The notes under the pieces: model-generated | What the model was told of the DNA's origin: nothing | Seen by the model: the letters and a program-made list of their open reading frames with translations, nothing else | Database searches by the model: none | DNA from: Pseudevernia furfuracea | Taxonomy: Eukaryota; Ascomycota; Lecanoromycetes; Lecanorales; Parmeliaceae | Assembly: GCA_022315425.1 (NCBI GenBank) | Contig: JAIUPT010000013.1 | Coordinates: forward strand, 682,001 to 746,000 | DNA length: 64,000 bases | Direction: 5' to 3' | Translations under genes and position numbers: made by a program | Shown here: positions 44,123 through 56,884 of the stretch, one piece after another | How positions within the stretch are numbered: position 1 is the first letter of the stretch | Layout: each line of letters begins with the position of its first letter

Positions 44123-44308
44123 TTAATTACGATCTCGACGAATTCGTCGTTTCGTTAATAACTTTTTGATTTCGTATTTTTCTTCTTCTTTTACTATTAT
44201 AATAGAAATTAATAAACGACAACGTCGATACGAATTCTCGACGAGATTCGTAACTAATTTCAAATGAACTATAAAGATAACATCGTGAATTTTTATATTA
44301 ATCGACAA
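44123..44308 (-). pseudogene. Gypsy-E integrase C-terminal fragment
   Basis: 61 open codons. The reading IKIHDVIFIVHLKLVTNLVE then EEEKYEIKKLLTKRRIRR matches the segment between integrase and chromodomain of Ty3/Gypsy elements (consensus near HPVISVAHLEPA and YEIEKLLRKR). The neighbouring integrase is not visible upstream, so it is a fragment. Confidence 0.65.
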
Positions 44309-47272
44309 CTATCAAAATTCGAATCAGGTGATGCGCTAAGACGTATTCTTATAGTCGCTCTTTACTCTCGTAGTATTTTATAATTAATAACTAAGTTTTT
44401 TATCATTTAATCTTAATAGATTATAAGCTCGAGCTTGCTTAACGATTATTTCACTTATATATTATGATTACTCTATATTTATTAAAGTTATAATAATCTT
44501 TAAACATTACGAGTACGCTGCGCAATGAGACGAGATGAGACGAGGTTTTAAATATCGCACTTCGCTTCGACGCTGAGACGAGATTTGATTGAGACGAGAC
44601 GAGATGAGACGATTTATTTTCATCGAGATAAGGAGATTATTTCGATATCTCGTTAAGCTTATTAATTAGATTAGACTTCGCGCATTACTTTTATACATAA
44701 ATAACGTCGTGTATTAAAATAGATTATTTTAAAGATATTCTATATACGTTTTTTTAAAGTATTTATCTTTAGAGTTAAAGATTTTAAATTATTATATCTA
44801 TCTTTTAGACGTTAGAAAATTCTAATTATCTTTTTAATTATTGTTATTTAAGTGTTATTTTAAGAAAAAAAAGATTTTTATTTTCTATATAAAATAAGAA
44901 TCTATTAAATCTTTAGATTCAAAATATTTATATTATTATATAAAAACTTCGATCTCTCTATAAGCTTCGCGACGTTTTTATTAATAATCTTCGTTATAAT
45001 AAGATTAAAAGCTATTCTTATTTTCTTCGAATTGAAGTCAAAAACAAAATCATAACGTTTTATATTATATTTCTTTGATTATTACTTCGCGAGTTCTAAT
45101 AGACTAATTTATTTATTATTTTTCGTTAACGCTTATAAGATCACGTTTCGTAATATCGTTTATTTTGATTCGAAGAAGTATATATAATAAAGAAGACGAT
45201 TTACTAAGAATCGATCGATTTAAATAAATTAAAATTAAAATCTTAAAATTAATAATATATATAGAGATCTAATTTATCTGCTTATACGTCTTTAACTTCT
45301 TTTAACGACGAAAGTAACGCGAGTTATATATTAATTTAACGCAATATAACGTTACTCTTAAAGTGTTTAGATTCTCTTATATTCTTAGATATTTAAATTT
45401 GACGCGCGTGCTATTAATAGTCTTTATTTAAAATTTTATTCGAATACGAAGAAATTTCTTTCGCGTATTACGATCTTACTTTATTATCTATTATTAAATA
45501 ATTTACGAATTAATGCGCTTGAAATTTTAAAGTTTTAATTTCTCGTTTTTTTTAATCTTTATATTAAGAAGATTAATTTATATCGTTTTAAATAAATTCT
45601 CGTTTTCGAAGACGTTATTATATTTATTCTTCTTTATATCGTGATTCTCGATATAATCTATTATCTTAAGCGCATATACTTTATCTTTCGATAGACGATA
45701 AGCGAGATATTATTAATATTTATCTCAAAGAATATTTAAAGATAATAAGCATAATTAAAAAGATGATTAAAATCATATTTTAATATATCGACTATAAATA
45801 TATACGAAGACTATCTTTTTTATTAATCGTAATTACTTAATCGTAATTACTTATTAAAATTAATTTACTTATATTTTAACGTTATTATTATTTTCTTCTT
45901 CGTATCGCTTTTAACGCTAACGTTTATAATCGCTTATTTACGAAGTTTTAGTTTTAAAGACTTATACGTAACGAGCTTTTTCGTACGTTTGCGTAACTTT
46001 TATATATTCGAATTAATAAAGTAATTCTTAAACGCTTTTCGCTTTTTAATATTTAAATTATTTTTAAAACGTTCTCGATTTTTAATAAAAAAGAAAAGTA
46101 AACTAAATATAAAAAACGACTTTATAACTTTTAAAAATACGAAGAATCGAAGTAAAACGATACGTAAAAGAGTTTAATATAATTAAAAAGAGTATTAGAA
46201 AAAGCTTATAAATAAATAGAATTAAAAAGACGTTAGTCTAATACGTTAAGTTATTAGTAAGATCTTAGAAAGTGAGATTAATTTTTAAATATTTAAGAGA
46301 ATAAAAGAACGCGTAATCTAAATTAAATGTTATTTCTTTTAAATTCGTATAGTTAAAAGTTAAGAAATAAGTAATATAAAATTTTAAAATAAAACGATTC
46401 GTGAAAGATTTTAATATAATAAAAAAAAGTATTAAAAAAAGTTTAATAATAAAATAAAATCGAAACGACGCTAGTTAAACACGTTAAGTTACGTTATAAA
46501 CAATCTCACTTTGAAAATTCGTAGTCTTTAAAACTTTATACTTATAAGTTTAATTATTTCTAAATTTTTTATAAAATAACGATTTCTAATTCTATATTCG
46601 AAATATACGATAAAAGATTCTTTTATCTTTAAAAATCAAAGTCGAGAATATCGATTTATAAGTTTTTCTCTTAAAATGTTATAATATCTTAATGAATATT
46701 AATTATATATTAATTTTTAATCTTTTCTTATAGTTAATCTCGATCTTATAAATATTAATAAAAACGATAAAGACGATATCGTAAAGAACTCTTCGTATAA
46801 TAATTATCTTTTTAATTATCTTTTTAATTAATTAACTTACGTACTTAGACGAGTTAACGATTAAATTATAAATTTTAATAACGAAGATTAATACCTATTC
46901 ATAGACGAGATAAACGAGAACGATTATAATACTCTTTTTAAAAATTAGTCTATGAGACAATCGAGCGATATCGTCTATAGAGAGAAGAATTATAAATACT
47001 ATATAAATATTATAATCGATTAAGTTAGAATTAATAAAAAGATATTTATAATATTAGAGAAAAAGTTAAAAGAGTTTATTAACGTTAACAAGTAAGATTA
47101 AGATAAAGATATAATTTAATTATTTTTAAAGAGAGAGATATAGTTATAATTAAAAGATATTAGCTTCGATAAATAAATAGTCGAAAAATAGTATAAGTAT
47201 TATTATTAACGAGAATATTAATAAATAAGATTACGATAAAGATATAATTTAAGTATTCTCAAAGAGAGAGAT
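44309..47272. other. AT-rich RIPed sequence, unrecognised, with local repeats
   Basis: Holds three local repeats. GAGACGAGAT-type units recur at 44526-44616. A diverged direct repeat of about 110 bp lies at about 46145-46255 and 46385-46495 (shared AAAACGAT and CGTGAAAGA/CGTAAAAGA blocks). A second pair is at 47095-47142 and 47226-47273 (GATAAAGATATAATTTAA, AAAGAGAGAGAT). Minus-strand readings between 45000 and 46080 look protein-like in places but I could not assign them. Confidence 0.5.
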
Positions 47273-48899
47273 TGTTAGACTAACTTATATAATATAGATA
47301 TATATAAGACAGACTAGAGTTGTATAGCAATGTGAACTTAGTGAAGATATATATATTGCGTATAATATATCTAATAGTAAGATTAATTCTTAAGAAAGAA
47401 AAATAAGAAACTTCGAAATATGACTCTCTTAAGCTTCTCACGTCAAGAATTCGCTTAATATACGTATATTAAGCGATTCGATTACACTCGATAATTCTCG
47501 AACTTATATAATAATTATTCTTTTAAACTCGTTATTAATATAATCTTCTCTCTTTAAGAATTTATTCTCGAATTTTTGAATTTTTTTTTTTTTTTGATTT
47601 TATACTCGTGTCTACTTAAGCTACGAAGAGTAATTACGGGCTACTGCTTAGACTATATTGTAAGAGAAACCTTTCTTCGACTAGTCGAAACAGGGTAAAA
47701 ACTCTCGCTATTCTTTCTTATCGCATCTTCTTGTCGTATAGTCTTTCTATCACACTGCGTTCCCTAGTCTGTTCGTACGAATTCGTGTGTCTTCTTGAAG
47801 TACTTGTTGCTGCTCCTATTATTGCCTGTCATATAACTGCTTCTTAGTCAGCGAGAACTATCCTAAAAGATCAATCGAGATCAGTCATCGCGCTGCGACC
47901 TTTGCCCCTCGCGAGATTGTTAACATCTCTCTCAGATTAGCTATCTCAGCCTTCTTTAGAAGAGTTTATCTCTCGCTTCTCAGCCTTAAATAGAATAAAA
48001 GAACGTGTCTAATATTCTATTTTCTTTAGTCACACTCGTATACGAAAGAGAGTATTTTAGAGACTCTACACATATATAGAAAGTGTATTAAATTAATCTT
48101 CTCTGTTCGTAGCTGGGTTAGAGCGAAGCTCTCTGCTTTTGTTAGATCTTCATAAAGAGATCTTTTATTTGATTATAGATCTTCTCTTTGTGCGAGACTG
48201 CGTCGTTCTTCTGAGATCTTAGTCTGATACTAAGCTCACACTGCTTCTCAGACTGCTTTCTATTAGTCTTTAACAAGATCTCTAATTCTTCTTGATATTC
48301 TTTCTTCGTCAGATGTCTGTAGAGAGTCTCAATTTTCGAGTCGAAGCGTTCTTAGAGCTCACTCTTCTTTATCTTCTGCTGAGATCTGGAGAACTACTCG
48401 TCTTTTATCTCGTTTCTCTCTTAGCTTTCTTCGAATTCTCGCATTTTTTAACTTCGTAACGAGATGACTGTCTTTAAGTGCTTGATTTCGAAGTACTACT
48501 TAATTCATCGTGATCTAAAGAGAGGAAATCCCTGTCTTCGCTTCGACGACTCTCTTATTAATGACTTTATATGTCTCGATTACTCTTCGCAGACATTTAT
48601 TCTATATAGTCTTTAGAGTCTTGACGTGAGATCGCTTATTATCTCGAAGATCTCGTAATATGTGTCACGTTGTTACTGCGTATGTCATCGCTGATCGTAC
48701 GACAGAGCTATACACTTATCTTACTTTGTTTAATATAACGCCCCATGTTGAGACTATAATCATTGATAGTGCTCTGCATTGCGATTTCATCTTGATCTTG
48801 ACTTCTTTAATATGAGATTCTCAACGAAGTTTGTCGTCGATCTGCAGTTCTAATACGCGAATACTAGCCTTTGACTTTGTTGTTACAGAGTCTAGATCG

Positions 48900-51300
48900 A
48901 CGCTGACTCTCATATTGAACTTTTCTGAACTCCTTATTAGATGAATTAGCTCGTATTTCTTTGACGCGAACGTCGCTTCATGAGTCTCTGCTCATTATAA
49001 ATAGATTTCGTATGCTTTTCTAAGAGTCTCGTAGTTTGTCTCAGTGCTCTTCTCATATGTCAGCAGATGAATATCGTCAACGAATTCTTTTACTTGCAGT
49101 TTTAACTTGATCTTCGCACATCTCTTAATCAAGAGAGCGTTGAAGAATAGAAAAAGAATAGACGATATCGAAGATCTCTATGAGATCCTCGTCTCTGTAG
49201 GCTTTAGTCTGCTTGTTATTCTTTTTAGAGTGAGAGAGATTTCTCTGTCAGTAAGAAAGCTTCTTGTTCAGTTTATAATTAGCTTCGAAATTCCCTTCTG
49301 TCTAAGATTGTGAAGCAGGCGATGATGAAAGACGTTATCGAAAGTCTCTATCATATCTAGTAAGAGAAGACTAACAACTTTATTCTTCTCACAATCTCAG
49401 ACTATATGCACTATATCTATTATCGTTTTTAGAGTTATCTTCGTAAATCTCTTTCTTTTGACTTCTATCTATTTTAATAAAAGAAGATCATTATCTTCTG
49501 CGCAGTTATTAAGTCTGCGCGCAATTACTATCTTTAGTGTCTTTCTCAGTGTACTTAAGAGTGTTATTAATCTATACGACTTCGATTCGAAGTAGTTCTC
49601 CTTCTTTGACTTTCTTAACACAATAATATTAACCTTACGAAACTTCTTAGAATAATAGTTCACGTCTACGCATGTCTGAAATAAGTGTCTAAACTTGAAG
49701 AGCAGCTTCTCTGTAACTAGCCTTAAAAAGCGATTTGACAGATCATCTATCTCTGAAGCTTTGTCTAATTTTGATCTAAAGATAGTCTTACGTATCTCTT
49801 TCTTCGTGATCTAACTACTTATTAACAGCGAAGAAGAATAGACTGCTTCTAGAATATCGAAGATATCTATCTAAGGGAAAGAAGAAAAGAAAGTCTTTCT
49901 TAAAGCATTAACTTTTTCTTTAAACGTAGTGACTAGACTCTTCTCTATTCTTCTTATTGACGAGAACTTCGATAGAGACTTAAGACATATGTTGTCGTTT
50001 CTCGCTCAGCTGACTATGTCTTAAACCCCTTTAAATGATTGCGTTATCTCGTACACTTCTCTGCGAAAGTGAAGAGTCTTGATCTTGCTTATTATCTTGT
50101 CTCTCTTCTTAAGTGTCGCTCTTCATATATGCTCTGCGTGCTCGTTACGACTAACTCGATATCGAAATATCTTAGTCTTCGCTTTCTTTGTTGTTAGACT
50201 GCACTCTTCGTCTTAGAATAACTTGTCTTTTTTTAACGACTTAGTTCACGATACTGTGTTCTTTACTATCTTATCAAGTTCTCTATAGAGCAGACTAACA
50301 TAGTTATCGATCTGCTTCGAATTTGCTAGAGAGTCTAATAAGAGTGTCGCGTCTAGTACTTGAGCTTCTCTAGCTATCTCTTCTGATTTTGTTATCTTTT
50401 AAGTACGACGTCGCTATTTCGAAACGCTCTTCGTTGTCAGATCGAGCTTCGTGAGTATTAAGAGATAATTCGAGTTATGCTACAGATTCGATTTTACTTG
50501 ATAACGAATTATTATCTTCGTTACCTCTGAAGTAGTGAAGACTAGATCGATCGCACTCTCTTATTCTCGAGATCTTCACGTTACTGCTTTCTTTAATAGG
50601 GCTAGATCTATTCTTCTCTCTACAGTTACTGTAATTAGATCGTTCGCCTCTTTATAATATGAGAATCTATTAGAGTTATTTCAGTTAGAATAATATAGAT
50701 TGAAGTTCTCGAGCAAGAGATACTTTTCAGACTTCTATAGAAATCCTAAAATCTATAATAGACTAGAGAGATTCTCTATCGAGAATAGCGATGGGCTCGA
50801 ATTATAAATATTATAAATTAAGAGTCTCTCGAGTCGATTCGCTTTCTCTTTCTGTCTGAGTCAAATTCTTAGCGTACTTATATCCTTTGTCACGAACTTC
50901 ACATTTTAGTTCTTTGAATTCAGTCTCTTATTAATATAGAAGCACACTCTCGTATTCTTCTTCGAGCGATATGTTAGGTGAAACTAACTAGTCTCTAAGT
51001 TGTACGAGAATTCTGTGTGCGAGTTGAAGCTTGATTCTTAAATCGTAAGTACGTTAGTATCTTGAATCTCTACGTCTGCTAGCAAGGCAATTATTATTCT
51101 CAATTCATTTCTTATGTTATACTATAAGATTCTCAGCGTCGCGATATTCTTTATAAATTATCGTTATCTGATATCTTTATATCTTCTTAATCTGTGATTA
51201 CTTCTACTTGCTATGCTGACTGCATAACGCTTATCATCTCTTTTAACGTTGAGTTATACGTTATCTCTCTAGGGACGAAGATTTCGCTGATAGGGCTTCT
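48900..51300 (-). pseudogene. LINE A ORF2: endonuclease and reverse transcriptase remnant
   Basis: Best seen at 49663-49469: FRKVNIIVLRKSKKENYFES, YRLITLLSTLRKTLKIVIAR, LNNCAEDNDLLLLK, the N-terminal palm of I/Tad-clade reverse transcriptases. FVDD follows near 49078. The same region in LINE B (63527-63102) is longer and open. Confidence 0.8.
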
Positions 51301-51599
51301 CTATTGAGGGGGAGATTACGTGACCTTTTCGAGAATATTCGATGCTGCGATTGTCTGCTGTTTTAGCGCTTCAGTGACAGTAAAGAATTAAAAGCGTGTC
51401 GTTGATCTCTCTACTCTCTGCTTGTCTCTCTACATATTCTAACTTCTCTTCTAAGTCTTTAACGTCTTTCTTAATTCGATTATTTCTGAGACTGTCTTTC
51501 TCTTCTTCTTTGAGTCTATTAATATAAATTCGTTATTTCTTTTCAGAGGTGTCGAAGGTGATCTCTCCCTTAGCGACTCATACAGTAGAGACTTAGTCG

Positions 51600-52311
51600 C
51601 TATTCTCTGACGCGTTCTCTGAGCTTTTCTAACTCTTACTGAGTAGGTCTTCTCGTACGCTGCGTGATCTGTGCCCTCGCAGTCAGCGCAGGCCTTTGAC
51701 GTCCCTGACGTCTTCTTCTGATAACTGCGTGTGTTATGATCTTAACTGCATTCTGCGCAGCGCGTAGGGTTTGAGCACTCTCTAGTCATATGTCTCTGTT
51801 TCTAACAGTTATAACACTGCATAGCTATTATTATCTGATCAAATCTTTTCACTCTCTTTATCTCACTTGTCTCGATTAGATGCTTTCTAATAAGATCGTT
51901 AGTTATCTCCGTCGTCGCGACGTACAGCATTAGAGAGAAGTATAGCTTTCTTTCTCTCTCTACTATCGCGTCAACGTCGTAACATTATCGTGCCTTGACT
52001 ATCTCGAGTTTTGAGTGCAGACTTCGATTCTCTATCTCTATTCTTTTCTTAATAATAGTCTAATTGTCTATATCGAATTTCGAAACTCTTATCTCGTGAA
52101 TCATTACTGAGAAGAACTTTCTCACTACTACTGTCGAGTCATATATCTCTGACACCCACCTCGTGTCTTTCTCGAGGGCCTCTCTGGTCTCTTGCGTAGT
52201 CGTCTGCAGTAACAGGTCTCCGCTTCGGAGCCTGTTCACTGCAACGATCTGCCCTGACGGGGCATGCTTCTGTTCATTCTTGAAGGCGGCGAGAATTCTC
52301 TCGCTCTTCAT
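51600..52311 (-). pseudogene. LINE A ORF1 (Gag-like) remnant with zinc knuckles
   Basis: Open from ATG 52311 for 83 codons (SGQIVAVNRLRSGDLLLQTT, typical of Tad/I-clade ORF1), then RIP stops. Downstream the frame shows CYNC-x-KQRHMTREC (a CCHC knuckle), CAEC-DHNTR and a third Cys/His group near ACADCEGTDH. The 83-codon start may be accidental, as the element probably begins inside ORF1. Confidence 0.7.
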
Positions 52312-53739
52312 CTTATTCTCGAATTTATTGCTCTGAATAGATTCATTAAAACTCTTTAAATCTCAGAGAGAATATAAGAGAAAGAATTCTTTTAGATTAG
52401 CTTCGCGCTAATATTAAGATATAAATCTCAATTTAAAATGCGTAGACTGTGATATCTCTACGTCTTACGCATAAAAATAAAAATATTCGTATAATTATAA
52501 ATAACGTGAAGTTTGTCGACGTTATTAATATTTTTTATTATTTAAGTCGTGAGTTACGTTATCGCGTCGTCGTCGTTATAAATACGCGACGTGAATAATT
52601 ACTATGCGCTAGTCGTAAATTATATATAAGTATATTTTTTTAAACTTTTGCTTTCAGCAAAATATACTTTTCTTTTTTTTAATTTATATATATTAAACGT
52701 AAATATTATATCTCTTACGCTTATACTAAATATTATTATATTATTTATTTGATTATAACTACTTAGATTACTTTTATGATTAATCTCTCGATTTATATTC
52801 TCTTTCGCTTTACGATAAATTAAATTAATCGTAATTTCGCGTCCGTTTTTAACACGTTTATAGTCTTATTCTTATAATATTATTAATCGTTTCTTCGTGC
52901 GAATAAAGACGTTAATTAAAAACTTTTATTATCGTTGTTTTCGAATAATAAATTAATATATCTCAAATAATTATAATACTATCTTTGCGAAGATAAAAGA
53001 AATGTTACGAAAATACGCTTATTACGTCGATTTATAAATCGATTGCGAGTCTATATATAAACATATATAATTCATAATTCAAATATAGCTGAAGTATCTG
53101 TTGATCTCAATTTAAGATTCTATCTATGTGAGAGATTAGATATCTAATTAATAATCTTTTACGACGTCGCGTTTATCGCGAGCGCATTATTCGTCGCGAA
53201 TAAATATATAAATATTTATAATTTGTTAGCGGATCGTTTCTTGTTATCTGTTATGACTAAGGTCATAATGTGAAAAGAAGATGAATTTCCTACTATCTAG
53301 AAATCTACCTAAGTGAGCATGGGAGAAGTTAATACATATTTGACCTAGACTCTTCAAAAGCAAGAAAAGAGCAGTTATAGTCAACAAAGAGTCTTCTGCG
53401 AAAGACTTTCGTAGCATATATATCAAATGTTAATAAAGAAAAGAAAAGTTAGCGTTCTCGTTAAGTAACATAGCAAAACGATATAAGTAAATCAACATTA
53501 AGTTGAATCTTTTTATAAGAGTCTTACGAAGCTTTTCGCGATCTCTCTCTTTCTCTCTTGAATAATTACGAAGATACTTACGTAGTTTTAACATTTCGTG
53601 AAGATGCTTATTTAATATTCTTATCTCGACGTGTTATAAATAATAACGTCTGACGACGTTTATACTCTTTTATGAAATTCTTGACTTTTAATAAATTCTC
53701 TGTTTTATATCACACGTTATATTTATGTTCTTAATTCTT

Positions 53740-54725
53740 TTAATGTAATAGATACTCAGATTTTTCGCGAATAACTCGCTTACGTAAGATTTTATTAATC
53801 TTAATATTATTCTCGTTATTAGAGTCTTCTTCGTTGTGTATAAACGATAATTTCTTATTGATCTTTTTCTTATATGAATCTGAAATCTTTGCTGTAATAA
53901 CGATTAATGACTCTAAGTGAGCTATAGAGATTATCGAGTGTATACGCATAACGGGCGAAAGTTACAGTCGATATGTCAATGATTCGATCTTTGTTAAAGC
54001 CTTAAAGGATTCGACGCGTTGTTATGACAGTTTACGATTAGACAGATTCGAAATCGTATAATTATAATATAATTTAAGATAAGCTTCGTCTTCTTTCTTG
54101 AGATTTAGTGCTTGATACTTAATATTATACTTCGCTTTCATAAAAATAGATGCAAATGTTATAACATTATTCGACTTCTCTCGTTTGATTAAGCGAAGCT
54201 AATAAAAGACTTTCTTAAATAGATCTAAGTCATAAAGAAGCAGACTGATAACGTCGTTAATTCTAAAGTTATAAAATAATTTATTAAGTGTTAAATTAAT
54301 GACGCTGCTTAAAGAATTGTTAGTAGTAATCTAAATATATAATAAGATTTCGTTTCACTCGATCTCGAAATTGACAAAGAGATGAAATCGTAAGACTATT
54401 TCGACAGTCTGATTAATACGCTTAGATTATTCGTTCATCTGAGAATAATAGACAGTGAAGATTAAAAACTTAATATTTAATTTATCAAAGATTTTCTTTT
54501 AAAAGACGAATATGAAGCGTGTATCTCTATCATTAATAATACTTCTTGATACATTTTAGTTATGTTATAACAGTGCTCGAAGTATTACTTCGACTCATTA
54601 CAAGACGAATTAGATCTTCTTATTTGACACGATGAGGTTTCGTTTAATAGTCTTATATATTATAATAAGCAGATAATCGTTTTCTATCTTAATAAAAAAC
54701 AATATAACGATGAAATTCATTACGA
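53740..54725 (-). pseudogene. Gypsy-C integrase C-terminal half
   Basis: Frame with stops: SIINDRDTRFIFVF (integrase core), QTVEIVLRFHLFVNFEIE, TLNKLFYNFRINDVIS, KKEDEAYLKLYYNYTIS, then open 53949-53740 (MRIHSIISIAHLES, NIKINKILRKRVIREKSEYL), leading to the chromodomain. This is the expected order for Tf1/chromovirus integrases. Confidence 0.8.
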
Positions 54726-54959
54726 TGATATAAAAAGAAATAAACAAAGTAGTGATCAAAATAAGTAAGTTATAAGACTTGTGTCTCTTGATCTAATTAA
54801 GTTAATAGACGAAGCAGTGCGCTATGTAGATACGTAGATTCTTAAATAGATATCGAATAAACATCGTGTGTGATAGTCTATTATGATATCTGTGATAGTC
54901 TTCATAATTAAAGAGATTATATATTTATTTAAATATCTCTTGTTTTATAAAAGATGAGA

Positions 54960-56280
54960 TACAAAGACGTTATTTATCTTCGTTATTAATGTGATAAATA
55001 AGTTTCTCTCGTAGTATAAACGACATATCTAACATATACTTCGACTTCTTTCGAATAATAGACTCGTCTTTTATAGAAGACTTCGACGTGAAAGACTCTA
55101 TTTGAGTAACAGAGTCGTCTGCGAAAGACTTCGACGTGATATTCTTTGACTTTAACATAACGAGAAGTCTTTCTTAATAAAAATTCTTAATGTAATTCTA
55201 CTTTAGTCTTATCTTAAAATTATTCGATATCTTTATAAGAATAACGTGATAGACTAATATCGACTTAAAGAAGACGATTAAAGTCTTTAATAAGTCGATC
55301 TGTGACTAGTTCTCTATATTATTATAAAGAGTATCGAATACTTTTTTAGACTAATCTGAAGATAGAATATTAAAAGCTTATAACAGACGTGATAATGCAT
55401 TAAATATCGTGTTAGATTTGTTAGTCTTATGTCGAAGTTCGAGATTAAAGACTAATAGATACTAAGACGCACGAATTAGTCGAAGATTAAGTTTGTTAGT
55501 GCTTATAATATTAAAAGTCGTTTAATTAAAAATGAATATCGCAGCGAAGTGATCAATGTAGACGATTATCGAAGATCGTAGATTAAACTTAATCATATAT
55601 CGAATCTTTTTCACGACTCACACAATGTCGACGATCTTTAACTTAATAGATTAATAATTATGCTTAGTCGTATTTAAACTTCTACTTAGAAACATAATTA
55701 ATTAAATATCAATTTGAGCTATTTTAGCTTCGAGAACACGATCTTGCTTAATATAATAAATTATAATAACAAATTCGAAACTCTTAGAAGTATTGAAGTC
55801 TATTAATAAGAGTCGCGTTCGATTATAGTGTGTTAAAAAAAAGAAACTAATAAAGACTTATTAAAGCTTATGTAAGCTTTCGTTTTTATCTCGATAGATG
55901 CATAAAATACTACTCTAATAATAAAACGCTTACGTGTTAATCTCTTAATATTAGTTTTTAAGTCTTTGATAAGTATAATCTTACGTTTCTATAGTGAATT
56001 GACTAGTTAAGCGTATCAAGAAATCGATAAACGAAGTTATTCTGTGAGATCTAAAAAGATCTCAAGATCTCGTAGTGTCTTTGAAAATCGTAAACTAAAG
56101 ATAACTTAAATCTTTTTCTGAGACGTCGATATATTTAGATCGTTTATTCGTTATCTCAGTAGAGTGACGAAGAGATAATTAATATATAATTTAATAAATA
56201 ACAGACTAACTCGCTTGCTGCGAAAGAGTTCAAAGATCTAATATAAGTAATTAAAATATTTTTATAAGATACGAGAGAAG
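54960..56280 (-). pseudogene. Gypsy-C RNase H region
   Basis: Reads FFLTHYNRTRLLLIDFNTSK, FVIIIYYIKQDRVLEAKIAQ, NKLNLRLIRASQYL, FNLELRHKTNKSNTIFNALS: the RNase H of Ty3/Gypsy with its terminal KSN..DALSR-like motif. Then a spacer (open 55158-54970) before the integrase. Right of 55850 a poorer reading continues into the reverse transcriptase thumb. Confidence 0.75.
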
Positions 56281-56284
56281 ATAC

Positions 56285-56884
56285 TGTCTGGGCCGTTCGC
56301 TAAGAGAAACAACTATTATTATTCTGTAATATAATAGACGTACGACCGTTTTGGTTTTATAACCGTTATTTAACGATTAAATACTCGTTCTTAGCTGGTT
56401 ATATAACCTATCACACGTTAATAAGGTTTTATAATCGTTATACAACGATCTCTCAACTTTTTTAGTCTTCTTCGTTATTTAGAAAGGTGTTATACTTAAA
56501 AAAAAATAAGTCTTACAGCAGTCACAGCAGCCATCTCAGTCATTGCAGCCATTGCAGCCACTGCAGCCACTGCAGCCACTGCAGCCATGTCGCCATACAG
56601 CCATGTAGTCATATAGCCATATAATCATATGATTATTTATAATATTGATAGTTGAATAGCGGTGAAATAACGGTGAAATAACGATGAAATAATTAAAACG
56701 GTTGTTTAACGGGCGAAAGACTAATATAGTTATACAACGATTTCATGATTTTAAGAAAGGATTTAAGACTTTTCAACGTCTTTTCAACGTCTTTTCAACG
56801 ATTATATGTCTATCATATAACTATTAATCAATCGTTATACGACGATTATATAACTATTATACGACCGTAGAGATATCAATAATA
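56285..56884. mobile_element. Minisatellite-bearing element, copy 2 (boundaries approximate)
   Basis: Shares with 18354-19765 the GGGCC/TTCGC left end, the TCTTCTTCGTTATTTAGAAAG block (56466-56486) and the CAGCCATTG array, but its array is only about 110 bp and the flanks are otherwise divergent. It lies between minus-strand Gypsy-C and plus-strand Gypsy-D. Repeated CTTTTCAACGT units at 56775-56800. Confidence 0.5.
56515..56628 (+). repeat. Short CAGCCATTG/CAGCCACTG array
   Basis: About a dozen 9-bp units related to the array at 18607, fading at the right into ATAGCCATATAATCATAT. Confidence 0.85.

Larger units (their letters stand above)
47576..52312 (-). mobile_element. LINE A: Tad-like non-LTR retrotransposon
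   Basis: 4.74 kb, minus strand, flanked by an exact 14-bp target duplication TTATTCTCGAATTT (47562-47575, 52313-52326). The 3' poly(A) tail appears as a T run at 47581-47597. It encodes an ORF1 end with zinc knuckles (51655-51820), an endonuclease/reverse transcriptase ORF2 and a 3' UTR. The reverse transcriptase catalytic box reads FVDDIHLLTYE (about 49085-49055). RIP stops are present but milder than in the Gypsy copies. Full-length Tad elements are about 7 kb, so this is probably 5'-truncated within ORF1. Confidence 0.88.
47273..53248 (-). mobile_element. Gypsy-B copy C: 3' end only, inverted, carrying LINE A
   Basis: The inverted 268-bp LTR (47273-47540) and 3' non-coding region (47541-47575, then 52327-53248) match copies A and B in reverse complement. 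LINE A is inserted after 47575. The match stops exactly at 53248, where the LTR-like start of Gypsy-C begins; the rest of copy C is not in the window. Confidence 0.82.
53249..56284 (-). mobile_element. Gypsy-C: 3' half of a RIPed Ty3/Gypsy element
   Basis: A probable 3' LTR, 53249-53425 (177 bp, TGTTATGAC to CATATATATCA), starts exactly where the Gypsy-B homology ends. Only one LTR is in the window. Going right the minus strand gives integrase/chromodomain, RNase H and the thumb of the reverse transcriptase, then stops at the minisatellite element (56285). The missing 5' half is not found beyond it. Confidence 0.72.

Noticed and set aside
53244..53426. 60-aa minus-strand ORF
   Set aside because: Coincides almost exactly with the putative Gypsy-C LTR; no protein similarity.
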